64,000 nt of DNA from Bacteroidaceae bacterium. GTDB taxonomy: Bacteria; Bacteroidota; Bacteroidia; Bacteroidales; Bacteroidaceae. The notes under the pieces are model-generated. The model made no database searches and was not told the DNA's origin. It saw only the letters and a list, made by a program, of their open reading frames with translations. The stretch's first letter is position 1. Each line of letters opens with the position of its first letter. The DNA lies in assembly GCA_017619585.1 (NCBI GenBank), contig JAFZSA010000011.1, positions 148,523 to 212,522 on the forward strand, in the 5' to 3' direction. This document shows positions 44,767 through 53,968 of this stretch, in pieces. The translations under genes were made by a program, and so were the position numbers.

Positions 44767-45987
44767 ATGGCAAGAAGAGTTGTTATAACAGGCATGGGCA
44801 TCTGGTCGTGCATAGGAACCAGCATCGAGCAGGTGAGGGAAGCTCTGTACCAGGGACGATCCGGAATTATCATGGACCCCAAACGCCTTGAATACGGATT
44901 CCGTTCTGCGCTGACCGGTGCTGTAGAAACACCTGTGCTGAAAGGACTACTCGACAGACGTCAGCGAGCCAATATGTCTGAAGAGGCCGAATATGCCTTC
45001 ATGGCAACAAGGCAGGCTTTTGAACAAGCCGGAATAGATGAGGACTTCCTGCACGGGAACGAGGTGGGATGCATCTTCGGCAACGACTCTTCGGCAAAGG
45101 CCGTCATAGAGGGCTACCGCGTGATGGAAGAGAAACACGACACGGAGCTTGTCGGAGCCGGCTCGGTATTCCAGTCCATGAATTCCACCGTCAACATGAA
45201 CCTATGCTCCGTCTTCAACCTACGCGGCATAAACTTCAGTGTAAGTGCCGCCTGTGCCAGCAGCAGCCATGCCATAGGCTTAGGTTGTATGATGATCAGG
45301 CAAGGCCTGCAAGATATGGTGCTGTGCGGCGGAGCCCAAGAGACCAATATGTACGGTATATCATCGTTCGATGCCATCCGAACCTTCTCAATGCGTATGA
45401 ATGAGCCAACGAAAGCCAGCCGCCCCTTCGACCGTGACCGAGACGGCCTTGTCCCCTCTGGCGGAGCTGCAGCCCTTATCTTAGAGGACTATGACCATGC
45501 CATGGCCAGGGGTGCCAACATCCTTTGCGAGGTTTGCGGCTACGGATTCTCCAGCAACGGTGGTGCAATCTCCGACCCCAGCGACAACGGCAGTGCCCTG
45601 GCAATCCGTTGTGCTATGGCGGATGCCGGCATCAAGGCTGCCGACGTAGATTATATCAACGCACACGCCACCTCTACCCCACAGGGTGATATGGTAGAAG
45701 CCATGGCACTCAATAGTCTGTTTGCCGGAGAGCATGCCCTTATCAGTAGCACCAAGTCAATGACCGGACACGAATGCTGGATGGCAGGAGCATCAGAGAT
45801 TGTATATAGCATCATCATGATGCAGAATAACTTTGTGGCACCCAACATCAACTTCGAGAACCCCGACGAGTTTTCTGCCAAGCTGAACATTGCGTCCAAA
45901 ACTATAGAAACAGAGGTCAGGACAGTGCTGAGCAACTCCTTTGGGTTTGGCGGCACAAACAGTGCCCTAGTAATAAAGAAACCTTAA
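44767..45987 (+). CDS. Beta-ketoacyl-ACP synthase (KS1)
   Basis: The 406-residue thiolase-fold enzyme has the nucleophile Cys in SVSAACASSSHAIG, His in NAHATSTPQGD and His in STKSMTGHECWMAGASE, with the C-terminal SNSFGFGGTNSALVI. All three catalytic residues are present, so it should condense malonyl-ACP with an acyl chain. It opens the operon. The start MARRVVITGMG at 44767 matches the family; the frame extends to 44749, which lies at the transcript start. It is the KS without a fused C-terminal domain and may be the homodimeric type. Confidence 0.92.
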   Translation: MARRVVITGMGIWSCIGTSIEQVREALYQGRSGIIMDPKRLEYGFRSALTGAVETPVLKGLLDRRQRANMSEEAEYAFMATRQAFEQAGIDEDFLHGNEVGCIFGNDSSAKAVIEGYRVMEEKHDTELVGAGSVFQSMNSTVNMNLCSVFNLRGINFSVSAACASSSHAIGLGCMMIRQGLQDMVLCGGAQETNMYGISSFDAIRTFSMRMNEPTKASRPFDRDRDGLVPSGGAAALILEDYDHAMARGANILCEVCGYGFSSNGGAISDPSDNGSALAIRCAMADAGIKAADVDYINAHATSTPQGDMVEAMALNSLFAGEHALISSTKSMTGHECWMAGASEIVYSIIMMQNNFVAPNINFENPDEFSAKLNIASKTIETEVRTVLSNSFGFGGTNSALVIKKP

Positions 45988-46002
45988 GAACAAGACAACA
46001 AT

Positions 46003-47109
46003 ATGAGCCTACACCCAGCATTAAAGAAGAAATACACAACCGAGCAACTGCCGGCACCTGATGCTCAACGCCTGGCCGAGTTCATAGCTTGGGGACCTGC
46101 CGTTTTCCAGGCATCAAGGCTAATGATTAAATTCGGAATTCTGGACATGCTCAGGGATTCCGACAACGGCCTCTCCCGTCAGGAGATTGCAAAAAAGACC
46201 GGCCTCTCAGATTACGCTGTGAAATGTCTGCTTGAAGCCTCGTTGACCATAGGTACCGTACTTATAGACGAAGAAACAGAGAAATATACCATCAGCAAAA
46301 CCGGATGGTTCCTGCTGACAGACAAAGCCACACGAGTGAACATCGACTTCAATCACGATGTAAACTACCTAGGGTGGTTCCGCTTGGAGGAATCTCTGCT
46401 GAACGGAAAACCAGAGGGGCTGAAGCACTTCGGCCCTTGGCCCACCATATATGAAGGGCTGAGTTCTCTGCCCCTGCAAGTACAGCAGTCGTGGTTCGCC
46501 TTCGACCATTTTTATAGCGACTCTGCCTTCCCTGAGGCTCTCCAGATTATCTTCAGGGAGCATCGCACCCGCTCGCTCTATGATGTAGGCGGCAATACCG
46601 GCAAATGGGCGTTAGAGTGCGTAGGATTCGACAAGGACGTACTGGTAACCGTTCTGGACCTTCCCCAGCAGATTGGTATGATGCAGCAGAACATAGCAGG
46701 CAAACCTGGTGCCGAACGTATCAAAGGAATCGGTATCAACCTGCTACAGGAGGATGCTGCCTTCCCAGCACGTGAGGGAGGCCTTGATGCCATTTGGATG
46801 AGTCAGTTCCTGGATTGCTTCAGTATGCAGGAGATTGTCAGCATACTCAAAAGGGCTAAAGCCGTTATGACGCCCACCACCCGACTCTATATCATGGAGA
46901 CATTGTGGGACCGGCAGCGGTTTGAACCGGCAGCCATGTGCCTAACAATGACAAGCCTCTATTTTACGGCACTGGCCAACGGCAACAGCAAGATGTACAA
47001 TACCGCCGATATGCAACAGTGCATCACGGCTGCAGGCTTGCAGATAGAGAAGATTTATGACGGCCTAGGACAAGGGCATAGCATTATTAAAGTGAAGAAT
47101 GAAGAATGA
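46003..47109 (+). CDS. O-methyltransferase-type SAM-dependent methyltransferase
   Basis: The 368-residue protein has an N-terminal winged-helix dimerisation-like region (LSRQEIAKKTGLSDYAVKCL) and a Rossmann domain with YDVGGNTGKWALECV, VTVLDLPQQIGM and IWMSQFLDCFS. This layout is that of plant- and polyketide-type O-methyltransferases. In this operon it would methylate an aryl or chain hydroxyl, by inference. Its last residues, KVKNEE, and stop codon are supplied by a GAAGAAT heptamer tract. Confidence 0.85.
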   Translation: MSLHPALKKKYTTEQLPAPDAQRLAEFIAWGPAVFQASRLMIKFGILDMLRDSDNGLSRQEIAKKTGLSDYAVKCLLEASLTIGTVLIDEETEKYTISKTGWFLLTDKATRVNIDFNHDVNYLGWFRLEESLLNGKPEGLKHFGPWPTIYEGLSSLPLQVQQSWFAFDHFYSDSAFPEALQIIFREHRTRSLYDVGGNTGKWALECVGFDKDVLVTVLDLPQQIGMMQQNIAGKPGAERIKGIGINLLQEDAAFPAREGGLDAIWMSQFLDCFSMQEIVSILKRAKAVMTPTTRLYIMETLWDRQRFEPAAMCLTMTSLYFTALANGNSKMYNTADMQQCITAAGLQIEKIYDGLGQGHSIIKVKNEE

Positions 47110-47166
47110 AGAATGAAGAGTGAAGAATTTGCTACCGCTGTGCTCGCTAACCGCTAACCACTAACC
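47090..47166 (+). repeat. GAAGAAT and CGCTAAC heptamer tracts
   Basis: GAAGAAT-type units run from the end of the methyltransferase gene to about 47127. CGCTAACCGCTAACCACTAACCG follows at about 47147-47167 in the spacer before the carrier protein. Confidence 0.78.
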
Positions 47167-47183
47167 GATTATTTAATATACGG

Positions 47184-47426
47184 ATGACAAGAACAGAAAT
47201 TGAAGAGAAAGTAAGAGACTTCATGATTGAAGAAATGGAGATAGCAGAAGAAAAGGTTCATGCCAACGCCCTGCTGAAAGAAGATATGGGCATTGACAGC
47301 CTTGATTATGTTGACATTATTGTTATTGTCAACAGAATCTTTGGCTTCAAGATTAAGCCTGAAGAGATGAAAGAAGTCAAGACCTTAGGTGATTTCTGCG
47401 ACTATATAGAACAGAAAATAGCATAA
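47184..47426 (+). CDS. Acyl carrier protein (ACP1)
   Basis: The 80-residue protein has the phosphopantetheine site MGIDSLDYVDI with Ser near residue 38 and the four-helix outline. It carries the growing chain or starter. It lies 4 bases before the acyltransferase gene. Confidence 0.9.
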   Translation: MTRTEIEEKVRDFMIEEMEIAEEKVHANALLKEDMGIDSLDYVDIIVIVNRIFGFKIKPEEMKEVKTLGDFCDYIEQKIA

Positions 47427-47430
47427 GTAT

Positions 47431-48318
47431 ATGGAGAAGGCTTGGGCAGGCACGACATACGGCAACGCATGGATGCACCGTTGGCTCATACGTATGCTAC
47501 GGTACATTGACATCAGGGTGCTGTATGCCTTTACGGCCATATTTGTCATCCCCGTCTGCATGCTTATCAACCCCAGCGCAGGAATCATATACCGCTATTT
47601 CAGAAGGCAGCATGGGTATAGCCCTTTGAAGTCGGCTCTCAAAACCTATCAGAACCACTGCCAGTTCAGTCAGGTGGTGATAGACAAATTTGCCATGTAT
47701 GCAGGCAAAAAGTTCCGCATGGAGATAGAAGGCTATGAGCACTTTCAACAGCTTGCCAAAGAGCCGGAAAGCTTTATCATGCTAAGCTCACACGTGGGCA
47801 ACTACGAGATTGCCGGATATACTCTCTCATCGGAACAAAAAACCATAAATGCACTGGTTTTCTTCGGCGAGAAAGCTTCCGTAATGGATAACCGCACCAA
47901 ACTCTTTGCCGATACAAACACCAAGATGATAGCTATCAGACCTGATATGGGACACCTGTTCGAGATTGACCATGCCTTGCAGAACGGAGAGATTGTAAGC
48001 ATGCCTGCCGACCGTCTCTTCGGGTCGCAGAAGAAACTACAGTTACCCTTTCTGAACGGCACGGCTGCATTTCCGTACGGTCCGTTCTGCATAGCTACCC
48101 TAAGAGAGCTTAATGTCATTGCCGTCCATGTAATGAAGAAGTCGGCACGCACCTACAGAATATATGTAACGCCCCTCTGCTACGACAGGGAGGCACCCCG
48201 TCAGCAGCAGATACACGAGCTCGCCCATCAATATGTGGCAGAAGTTCAGCAAATGGTAGAACACTACCCAACCCAATGGTATAACTACTTTGAATTCTGG
48301 AAAAACGATGAGTGTTAA
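47431..48318 (+). CDS. LpxL/HtrB-type acyltransferase
   Basis: The 295-residue protein has an N-terminal membrane segment (VLYAFTAIFVIPVCMLI), the HX4E motif SSHVGNYE near residue 118 and the later LPFLNGTAAFPYGPFCIATL of the lipid A acyltransferase family. Here it probably transfers an acyl or polyene chain from a carrier protein to a lipid or sugar acceptor rather than to lipid A; that is inferred from the operon. It overlaps the dehydratase gene by 11 bases. Confidence 0.85.
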   Translation: MEKAWAGTTYGNAWMHRWLIRMLRYIDIRVLYAFTAIFVIPVCMLINPSAGIIYRYFRRQHGYSPLKSALKTYQNHCQFSQVVIDKFAMYAGKKFRMEIEGYEHFQQLAKEPESFIMLSSHVGNYEIAGYTLSSEQKTINALVFFGEKASVMDNRTKLFADTNTKMIAIRPDMGHLFEIDHALQNGEIVSMPADRLFGSQKKLQLPFLNGTAAFPYGPFCIATLRELNVIAVHVMKKSARTYRIYVTPLCYDREAPRQQQIHELAHQYVAEVQQMVEHYPTQWYNYFEFWKNDEC

Positions 48319-48766
48319 AGACTATACCTGCCCACCTGACAGCTTTGTACAAAGCATCAACATCCATACACTCCTGCCACAGCAGGAACCGTTTGTGATG
48401 ATAGATGCCCTAAAGCATTTTAGCATGAGCGTTGTGGAAACAACATTGCATATAAGACCTAAGAATCTGTTTGTTGAGCAGGAGAGCCTTGCCGCCAGCG
48501 GTATGTTGGAGAATATTGCCCAGACATGTGCCGCTCGGATAGGATATATCAACAAGTATATCCTCAAGAAAGACATACAAGTAGGCTTCATAGGTGCGGT
48601 ACGCAATATGGAAATAGCATGCCTGCCAAAGATTGGGGATATTATCACAACAACAGTTGCCATTGTGGAAGAGGCTTTTGGCATATCACTGGCTACAGCC
48701 ACCATCAAATCAGGGGACAAGACACTGGCTACTACGGAAATCAAGATAGCCGTCAAGGAGGAATAG
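48308..48766 (+). CDS. Hotdog-fold dehydratase-like protein, Glu kept but His missing (DH1)
   Basis: The 152-residue protein has the FabZ-like beginning LLPQQEPFVMIDAL and the long-helix region ASGMLENIAQTCAARIGY, with a Glu where FabZ has its acid. The His of the HFPxxP loop is absent; that stretch reads LFVEQESLAA. The start at 48308 (MSVKDYT) overlaps the acyltransferase stop. The protein is likely one half of a heterodimeric 3-hydroxyacyl-ACP dehydratase with the hotdog protein at 53597, as known for ApeI and ApeP of E. coli aryl-polyene synthesis. Confidence 0.78.
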   Translation: MSVKDYTCPPDSFVQSINIHTLLPQQEPFVMIDALKHFSMSVVETTLHIRPKNLFVEQESLAASGMLENIAQTCAARIGYINKYILKKDIQVGFIGAVRNMEIACLPKIGDIITTTVAIVEEAFGISLATATIKSGDKTLATTEIKIAVKEE

Positions 48767-48770
48767 ATAC

Positions 48771-50495
48771 ATGGCAGCAATAATAGCAGATAACATCATA
48801 TCGCCTCTTGGTTTCTCCACCCAAGCCAATTACCAGGCAGTAAAAGCTGGTAAGACTGCATTGCAACATTACGAAGATGACTTGGGAATACCCTTTCCCT
48901 TTACCGCATCATTATTCTCAGAAGAACAGAAGGAGAAATTCACGATAGACGGCCTTACCCTATTCGAAAGCTTAGCCGTAACATCTATCAGGAAAGCCCT
49001 GGAGGGTTGTCAGATTCCTTTGGACAAGAGGACTTGTCTGGTGATAAGTTCCACCAAACAGAACATCAGCCTTCTGACAACTGACGAAAATCCCTCCGAG
49101 AATATAACCTGCCCAGGACTCTCTGCCGAAAGGATTGCCCAAACCGTTGGCATAACAACAACTCCCATTATCGTCTGCAATGCCTGTATCTCAGGTGTTT
49201 CGGCATTGATATTAGGGAACCGACTGATAGATATGCAGGAATATGACCACGTAATAGTATGCGGTATCGACCTGCAAAGTCCCTTTATCATCTCTGGCTT
49301 CTACTCACTGAAAGCCTTGTCAGAAAACCCATGCCGTCCCTTTGATATAGAAAGAACAGGACTCAACCTGGGCGAAGCAGCCGCAACCATTATATTAGGT
49401 AAGGAAACGCAGACAGAAGGATGGAACATCGCAGGAGCAGCCATCAGGAACGATGCCTATCACATCAGCAGCCCTGCTCCAAAAGCCGATGGATGCCTTC
49501 TGGCACTGGAAACCGCTATGAAAGGACAAGATGCCAACAAGCTGTCCGTTATCAATGCACACGGTACTGCCACGCTGTACAACGACCAGATGGAGGCACG
49601 CGGTATTAGCAGAGCCAATCTATCAGACATCCCTGTAAATGCCCTAAAAGGTTACTATGGCCACACCATGGGAGCAGCAGGCATCCTGGAAACCATCATT
49701 ACCCTACATGCCGTAGAAGACGGCACAATCATTGGTACCAAAGGCTATGACGAGGTGGGAGTAAGCGGTAATCTGAATATTGTCCGTAGCAACACCACGA
49801 CAGAGAAGAAAGATTTTCTGAAGCTTATCTCGGGCTTTGGCGGATGCAATGCAGCGATATATGGGACCCCCCAGCCCCCTTTAGGGGGAGATAAAGAAGC
49901 AAGAAACAAGAAGCTGGTGACCTTGCATAGTATTACCATTACGCCCCATTCGGTGCAGATAAATGGTGAAATAATAGATACTGGGCAGCAAAAGGGAAAG
50001 GCACTGCTAACATATCTATACAAGACATACATTCAAGACTACCCCAAGTTCTACAAAATGGATGTGCTGGCACGTCTGGGCTTTGTGGCAACAGAGTTAC
50101 TGATTCAGAAAGAAAAAGGGGCAAGGGGCAAGGAGCAAGGAGAAAGTGAAAGAGCCGTCATCTTCTTTGGCCAGTCGTCCTCTATCAATGCCGACAAGGA
50201 GTTCCTCAGATCCATTGCTGATCCCGAGAATTTCTTCCCCTCCCCTGCCGCGTTTGTCTATACGTTGCCAAATATCGTAAACGGGGAAGTCGCCATTCGC
50301 AACAACTACCACGGAGAAACGGCTTTCTACATCCTGCCCCGCAAAGATGATAGTATCATGCGCATGATAACCCAAGCTACAATGCTTGACAGCTACCACA
50401 AAAGTATCATCACTGGATGGCTGGATTGCAAATCAGAAGACGAGTTCTATGCAGAACTGTCAATTATGAATTATGAATTAAACATTATGAATTAA
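48771..50495 (+). CDS. Ketosynthase fused to chain-length-factor-like domain (KS2)
   Basis: The 574-residue protein has a KS domain (about 1-365) with Cys in IIVCNACISGVSAL, His in VINAHGTATLYND and His in YYGHTMGAAG, ending in SGFGGCNAAIYG. A second domain (about 385-565: FYKMDVLARLGFVATELL, FFPSPAAFVYTLPNIVNGE) looks like the short KS-like chain-length-factor family (Ketoacyl-synt_2). The linker TPQPPLGGDKEARN is encoded by a REP-like palindrome at 49866-49891, GARGKEQGE by a GGGGCAA heptamer tract at 50110-50145 and the tail MNYELNIMN by TTATGAA heptamers. The catalytic residues are intact. Confidence 0.87.
   Translation: MAAIIADNIISPLGFSTQANYQAVKAGKTALQHYEDDLGIPFPFTASLFSEEQKEKFTIDGLTLFESLAVTSIRKALEGCQIPLDKRTCLVISSTKQNISLLTTDENPSENITCPGLSAERIAQTVGITTTPIIVCNACISGVSALILGNRLIDMQEYDHVIVCGIDLQSPFIISGFYSLKALSENPCRPFDIERTGLNLGEAAATIILGKETQTEGWNIAGAAIRNDAYHISSPAPKADGCLLALETAMKGQDANKLSVINAHGTATLYNDQMEARGISRANLSDIPVNALKGYYGHTMGAAGILETIITLHAVEDGTIIGTKGYDEVGVSGNLNIVRSNTTTEKKDFLKLISGFGGCNAAIYGTPQPPLGGDKEARNKKLVTLHSITITPHSVQINGEIIDTGQQKGKALLTYLYKTYIQDYPKFYKMDVLARLGFVATELLIQKEKGARGKEQGESERAVIFFGQSSSINADKEFLRSIADPENFFPSPAAFVYTLPNIVNGEVAIRNNYHGETAFYILPRKDDSIMRMITQATMLDSYHKSIITGWLDCKSEDEFYAELSIMNYELNIMN
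49866..49891 (+). repeat. REP-like palindrome in the KS2 linker
   Basis: ACCCCCCAGCCCCCTTTAGG followed by GGGAGA; CCCCCT and AGGGGG form the stem. It is read in frame as PQPPLGGD. Confidence 0.8.
50110..50145 (+). repeat. GGGGCAA heptamer tract in KS2
   Basis: GGGGCAA, GGGGCAA, GGAGCAA, GGAGAAA in frame, encoding GARGKEQGE; same units as in engB. Confidence 0.82.
50460..50495 (+). repeat. TTATGAA heptamer tract at the KS2 end
   Basis: AATTATGAATTATGAATTAA then ACATTATGAATTAA encode the terminal NYELNIMN and the stop codon. Confidence 0.78.
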
Positions 50496-50500
50496 ATAAA

Positions 50501-50761
50501 ATGGAAGATTTAATTTTAGAACTGAAGGAAAAAATCATTGAAGTACTCAATTTAGAGGAACTGACCCCAGAGGATATTGATGCCAAGGCTCCGTTGTTTG
50601 GAGCAGGCGGATTGGGCTTGGACTCTATTGATGCACTGGAACTGATTGTCCTGTTAGAGAAGAGCTACGGCATCCGTCTGGCAAGCGCTGCTGAAGGTAA
50701 AAACATCTTCACCAGCGTAGAGAATATTGCCCAGTACGTAAGTCAGAACCGTAAAAAGTGA
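50501..50761 (+). CDS. Acyl carrier protein (ACP2)
   Basis: The 86-residue protein has the phosphopantetheine site GLGLDSIDALEL with Ser near residue 42. It follows KS2 after 5 bases and stands between KS2 and KS3. Confidence 0.9.
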   Translation: MEDLILELKEKIIEVLNLEELTPEDIDAKAPLFGAGGLGLDSIDALELIVLLEKSYGIRLASAAEGKNIFTSVENIAQYVSQNRKK

Positions 50762-50880
50762 AGAGTGTTCTAAGGTTAGCGGTTAGCGGTTAGCGGTTAG
50801 CGAAAACCAGTAATTGTATATAACCAATAAACGAACCTCAAACTACTCCCTCCCTTTTGGGGAGGGCGGGGGGAGAGGCT
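50762..50880. repeat. GGTTAGC heptamers and REP-like palindrome
   Basis: GGTTAGC units run at about 50774-50802; CCCTCCC (50848-50854) and GGGGAGGG (50859-50866) pair around TTTT. Together they fill the 137-base spacer between ACP2 and KS3. Confidence 0.78.
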
Positions 50881-50898
50881 GATAAACATTAAACATTC

Positions 50899-52563
50899 AT
50901 GACCGACAGTATTGCTATAACAGGAAGCGGCATCATCTGTGCCCTGGGAACCGATAAGGATAAGGTGAGAGATTCCCTGTTGGAGAACAAAACAGGCATT
51001 GGCGAGTTGCGCTATTTGGAATCATGCCACAAGGAGCTGCCCGTCGGAGAGGTCAAGATGTCCGATGCAGAACTCAAGCAAGCCCTTGCCGTACCTACAA
51101 CAGAAGAGGTTAGCAGGACAGCCTTGCTGGGTGCCTACGCATTGCGTCAGGCATTGGATGATGCACATCTTTCCACCCAATCGCTACAGGGGAAACGCAT
51201 AACCCTTATCTCAGGCACCACCGTAGGCGGAACAGATGCTACCGAACAATACTCCTGCGCCAACAATACACAAGCCATTGCCCGCATTGTGGGTATCGAC
51301 TGCCAGCAGAGCACCATCTCTACCGCCTGTTCATCGGCCCTGAATGCCATCATTTTAGGAACAAGGATGCTGCAAGGTGATGAGACCGACATTGTTCTGG
51401 CTGGCGGAACAGAGGCATTGTCTCTGTTCCATCTGAACGGGTTCAATAGCCTGATGATACTGGATCATGATGTATGTCGGCCGTTTGATGCCACCCGTCA
51501 GGGCCTTAACTTAGGAGAAGGGGCAGCATATCTGGTATTGCAACGTACCCCAGAAGCTCGTCAGCAAGGAAGTAATATCCAAGCTTTCATCACGGGATGG
51601 GGCAACAGATGCGATGCTTACCACCAGACAGCAACCTCCGAGAACGGAGAAGGGGCTTTTCTGGCAATGACAGATGCCTTGCAGATGGCAAGCCTGAAGC
51701 CCAATGAGATTGATTACGTAAACGCTCACGGAACAGGAACGCCAGACAACGACAAATCGGAAAGCACAGCCCTGCGTCGGGTATTCGGTGAGGATATGCC
51801 ATCGGTATCAAGCACCAAGTCGTTCACGGGTCATACTACATCAGCATCAGGCAGCATAGAGGCAGTCATCTGCCTTATTGCTATGCATAACCGTTTTGTA
51901 CCCGCCAACTATGGATGGAAAAACAGCACACCAGAATGCATCACGCCTATAGCACTGACTACACAGAAAGAGCTGCACCATGTACTGTGCAACTCGTTCG
52001 GCTTCGGAGGCAACGATTCCTCACTGGTCATCTCAGACAGGGAACAGCCTTTCTGCAGCATCCCAACCTGCGAGTGCACCTTTGTGGGCGAGAATGAAGT
52101 TACCCAGGAAGAGGAGTTGAAGGAACTGCGGACATACATCTCACCTATGGAATCCAGAAGGATGTGCAAGATAATGAAAGCCGCCTTTCTGACTTCCATG
52201 CGTGCCTTGGAGAAAGCAGGCATCACAGCGCCTGATGCTATTATCATAGCTACCAAATACGGCATGCTGGAGAACGGACAGAAGATATTGTCCGCCATCC
52301 ATGAACAGGGCGAGGAGAGCATCAGCCCTACCCTCTTCATGCAAAGCACACATAACACGCTGGCAGGGGCGCTGGCAATACATTTAGGTTGTCACGGCTA
52401 CAATATCACCTATTCGCAAGGTGAGGAATCCCTCCAATGGGCTTTGCGGGATGCCCAGAGGCTTATCTGCGAGGGGAAAGCCAACAATGTGCTGGTGGGC
52501 TTACACAACGAGATGCCGCCCCAGCTGTTATTCTCAAAAAGCATAATCGTTAAAAAGGTATGA
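50899..52563 (+). CDS. Ketosynthase fused to chain-length-factor-like domain (KS3)
   Basis: The 554-residue protein has a KS domain (1-about 375) with Cys in TISTACSSALNAI, His in VNAHGTGTPDND and His in STKSFTGHTTSASG, ending in CNSFGFGGNDSSLVI. The C-terminal domain (about 385-554) contains SPTLFMQSTHNTLAGALAIH and SLQWALRDAQRLI, matching the short chain-length-factor family of aryl-polyene clusters, without its own Cys. Having both as one chain may fix a 1:1 ratio of KS and chain-length factor. It overlaps the small transporter gene by 4 bases. Confidence 0.88.
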   Translation: MTDSIAITGSGIICALGTDKDKVRDSLLENKTGIGELRYLESCHKELPVGEVKMSDAELKQALAVPTTEEVSRTALLGAYALRQALDDAHLSTQSLQGKRITLISGTTVGGTDATEQYSCANNTQAIARIVGIDCQQSTISTACSSALNAIILGTRMLQGDETDIVLAGGTEALSLFHLNGFNSLMILDHDVCRPFDATRQGLNLGEGAAYLVLQRTPEARQQGSNIQAFITGWGNRCDAYHQTATSENGEGAFLAMTDALQMASLKPNEIDYVNAHGTGTPDNDKSESTALRRVFGEDMPSVSSTKSFTGHTTSASGSIEAVICLIAMHNRFVPANYGWKNSTPECITPIALTTQKELHHVLCNSFGFGGNDSSLVISDREQPFCSIPTCECTFVGENEVTQEEELKELRTYISPMESRRMCKIMKAAFLTSMRALEKAGITAPDAIIIATKYGMLENGQKILSAIHEQGEESISPTLFMQSTHNTLAGALAIHLGCHGYNITYSQGEESLQWALRDAQRLICEGKANNVLVGLHNEMPPQLLFSKSIIVKKV

Positions 52564-52916
52564 ATATCAGTCTCTTGTCATTAGCTCTGATACAGAGTGC
52601 CCTGTTGGCTATGGGGCAGGTAATGCTGAAGTTCGGACTTCTCAAGATGGAGCCCTTCGGGTGGAATCTTGCCTTCTGGCGCTCAGCCTTGGTGAACTGG
52701 CAGTTTGCCCTTTGCGGTATCTGCTTCGGTGCTGCCAGCCTGCTATGGATGTACATCATCAAGCACTACCCTATCAGCACGGCATACCCGCTGGTAAGCC
52801 TGAGTTATGTGTTTGGCATGATTGCAGCCACAGTGTTCTTCCACGAGCATGTTGACATGGGGAAATGGATAGGTGTCCTGCTGATAATGGCGGGATGCTA
52901 CTTTATAACGAAGTAA
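52560..52916 (+). CDS. EamA/SMR-type four-helix membrane protein
   Basis: The 118-residue protein has four hydrophobic segments, with PISTAYPLVSLSYVFGMIAA in the third, as in small multidrug and ArnE-like proteins. A pair or dimer could flip a lipid-linked intermediate across the inner membrane; the substrate is inferred from the operon only. It overlaps KS3 by 4 bases. Confidence 0.82.
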   Translation: MNISLLSLALIQSALLAMGQVMLKFGLLKMEPFGWNLAFWRSALVNWQFALCGICFGAASLLWMYIIKHYPISTAYPLVSLSYVFGMIAATVFFHEHVDMGKWIGVLLIMAGCYFITK

Positions 52917-52985
52917 AAGCCCCCTCCAACTCCCCCAAAGGAGGAGTGAAAAGGTTTTTGACCTTTGAATTTTGAATTTTGAATT
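52917..52985. repeat. REP-like palindrome and TTTTGAA heptamers
   Basis: CCCCCTCCAACTCCCCCAAA then GGAGGAG at 52919-52945, followed by TTTTTGACC and TTTTGAATTTTGAATTTTGA ending next to the ATG of the LolA-like gene. Confidence 0.78.
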
Positions 52986-53600
52986 ATGAAATATATTATC
53001 CTTACGATACTATTTAGTCTTTGTACGGCATTGACAGCTGTGGCACAGACGGATGCTATAGATGAGATTAGCAAGGCGTCTCAGGCCGTCAGTACGGTAC
53101 AGGCCGACTTCACACAAACCAAACGTCTGAAGATGCTGAATGACGCTATGGTGTCAAAGGGCAAGATGTGGTGCACGCAACCCAACCGTTTGAGATGGGA
53201 ATACCTTACGCCCTACTCCTCTCTTTTTGTTCTCAATGGCGAAAAAGTTTTGTTTCAAAACGACAAACGCAGCACTACCCTCAATGCCAACCGACACAAG
53301 AGAATCAGAGAGATGATTCGCATCATGATTCCTAGCAATCTTGGCAAGGTACTGACAGAGAAGAAAGACTTTCACACATCCATAGAAACAACTGAGAATC
53401 AATACGTTTTAACTATGATTCCACAGAGTAAAGAGATGAAGCAGATGTTCACGCGGATTGTTCTTTACTACAACCGCAAACAGGCTGTTGTAACCCAAAT
53501 AGAGATGTATGAGAAGAGCGGAGACAGCACTACCATAGAGCTCTCCTCCATAAAGAAAAACACAACCATCAACCCTTCCGTTTACAACACACAGAAATGA
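52986..53600 (+). CDS. LolA-like outer-membrane lipoprotein carrier protein
   Basis: The 204-residue protein has a signal peptide (ILTILFSLCTALTAVAQ) and the LolA outline: VQADFTQTKRLKMLNDAMVS, SKGKMWCTQPNRLRWEY and KSGDSTTIELSSI. LolA-like proteins in aryl-polyene operons are thought to carry the lipid product across the periplasm. It overlaps the next gene by 4 bases. Confidence 0.87.
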   Translation: MKYIILTILFSLCTALTAVAQTDAIDEISKASQAVSTVQADFTQTKRLKMLNDAMVSKGKMWCTQPNRLRWEYLTPYSSLFVLNGEKVLFQNDKRSTTLNANRHKRIREMIRIMIPSNLGKVLTEKKDFHTSIETTENQYVLTMIPQSKEMKQMFTRIVLYYNRKQAVVTQIEMYEKSGDSTTIELSSIKKNTTINPSVYNTQK

Positions 53601-53968
53601 AACTCAGAGATAATCTATATAGCATATCAGATGTACAGCAAGCCCCAGAAAGCGTTACATACAGCATCCTGCTGAACAAGGATTGCATCATCTATCAGGC
53701 GCACTTCCCCGGTATGCCCATAACACCCGGCGTGTGCATAGTTCAGATAGCCGAGGAGCTGCTTTCAGATTATTTGCAGAAGCCCTTGCAGCTCACCAGC
53801 ATCAGGAATGCCAAGTTCCTGTCTATCCTCAAACCCACAGATCATGCTGTACTGGTGCATCTGAAGGCCATAAAACAAGCCAAAGGAACGGTTTCCGCAC
53901 AGGCAGTGATAGACGATGGCGAAGATACCGTATACGCAAAAATCTCTTTCACTTGTAATGACATCTGA
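53597..53968 (+). CDS. Hotdog-fold dehydratase-like protein, His kept but Glu replaced (DH2)
   Basis: The 123-residue FabZ-like protein has HFPGMPITPGVCIVQIAEEL: the catalytic His is present (near residue 36), but the acidic residue of FabZ (E in PGVLIxEAMAQ) is Gln. It cannot have the normal pair in a homodimer. DH1 has the reverse loss, so a DH1:DH2 heterodimer would rebuild one complete His/Glu site, the arrangement known for E. coli ApeI:ApeP. Its 3' end overlaps the glycosyltransferase gene by 11 bases. Confidence 0.8.
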   Translation: MKLRDNLYSISDVQQAPESVTYSILLNKDCIIYQAHFPGMPITPGVCIVQIAEELLSDYLQKPLQLTSIRNAKFLSILKPTDHAVLVHLKAIKQAKGTVSAQAVIDDGEDTVYAKISFTCNDI

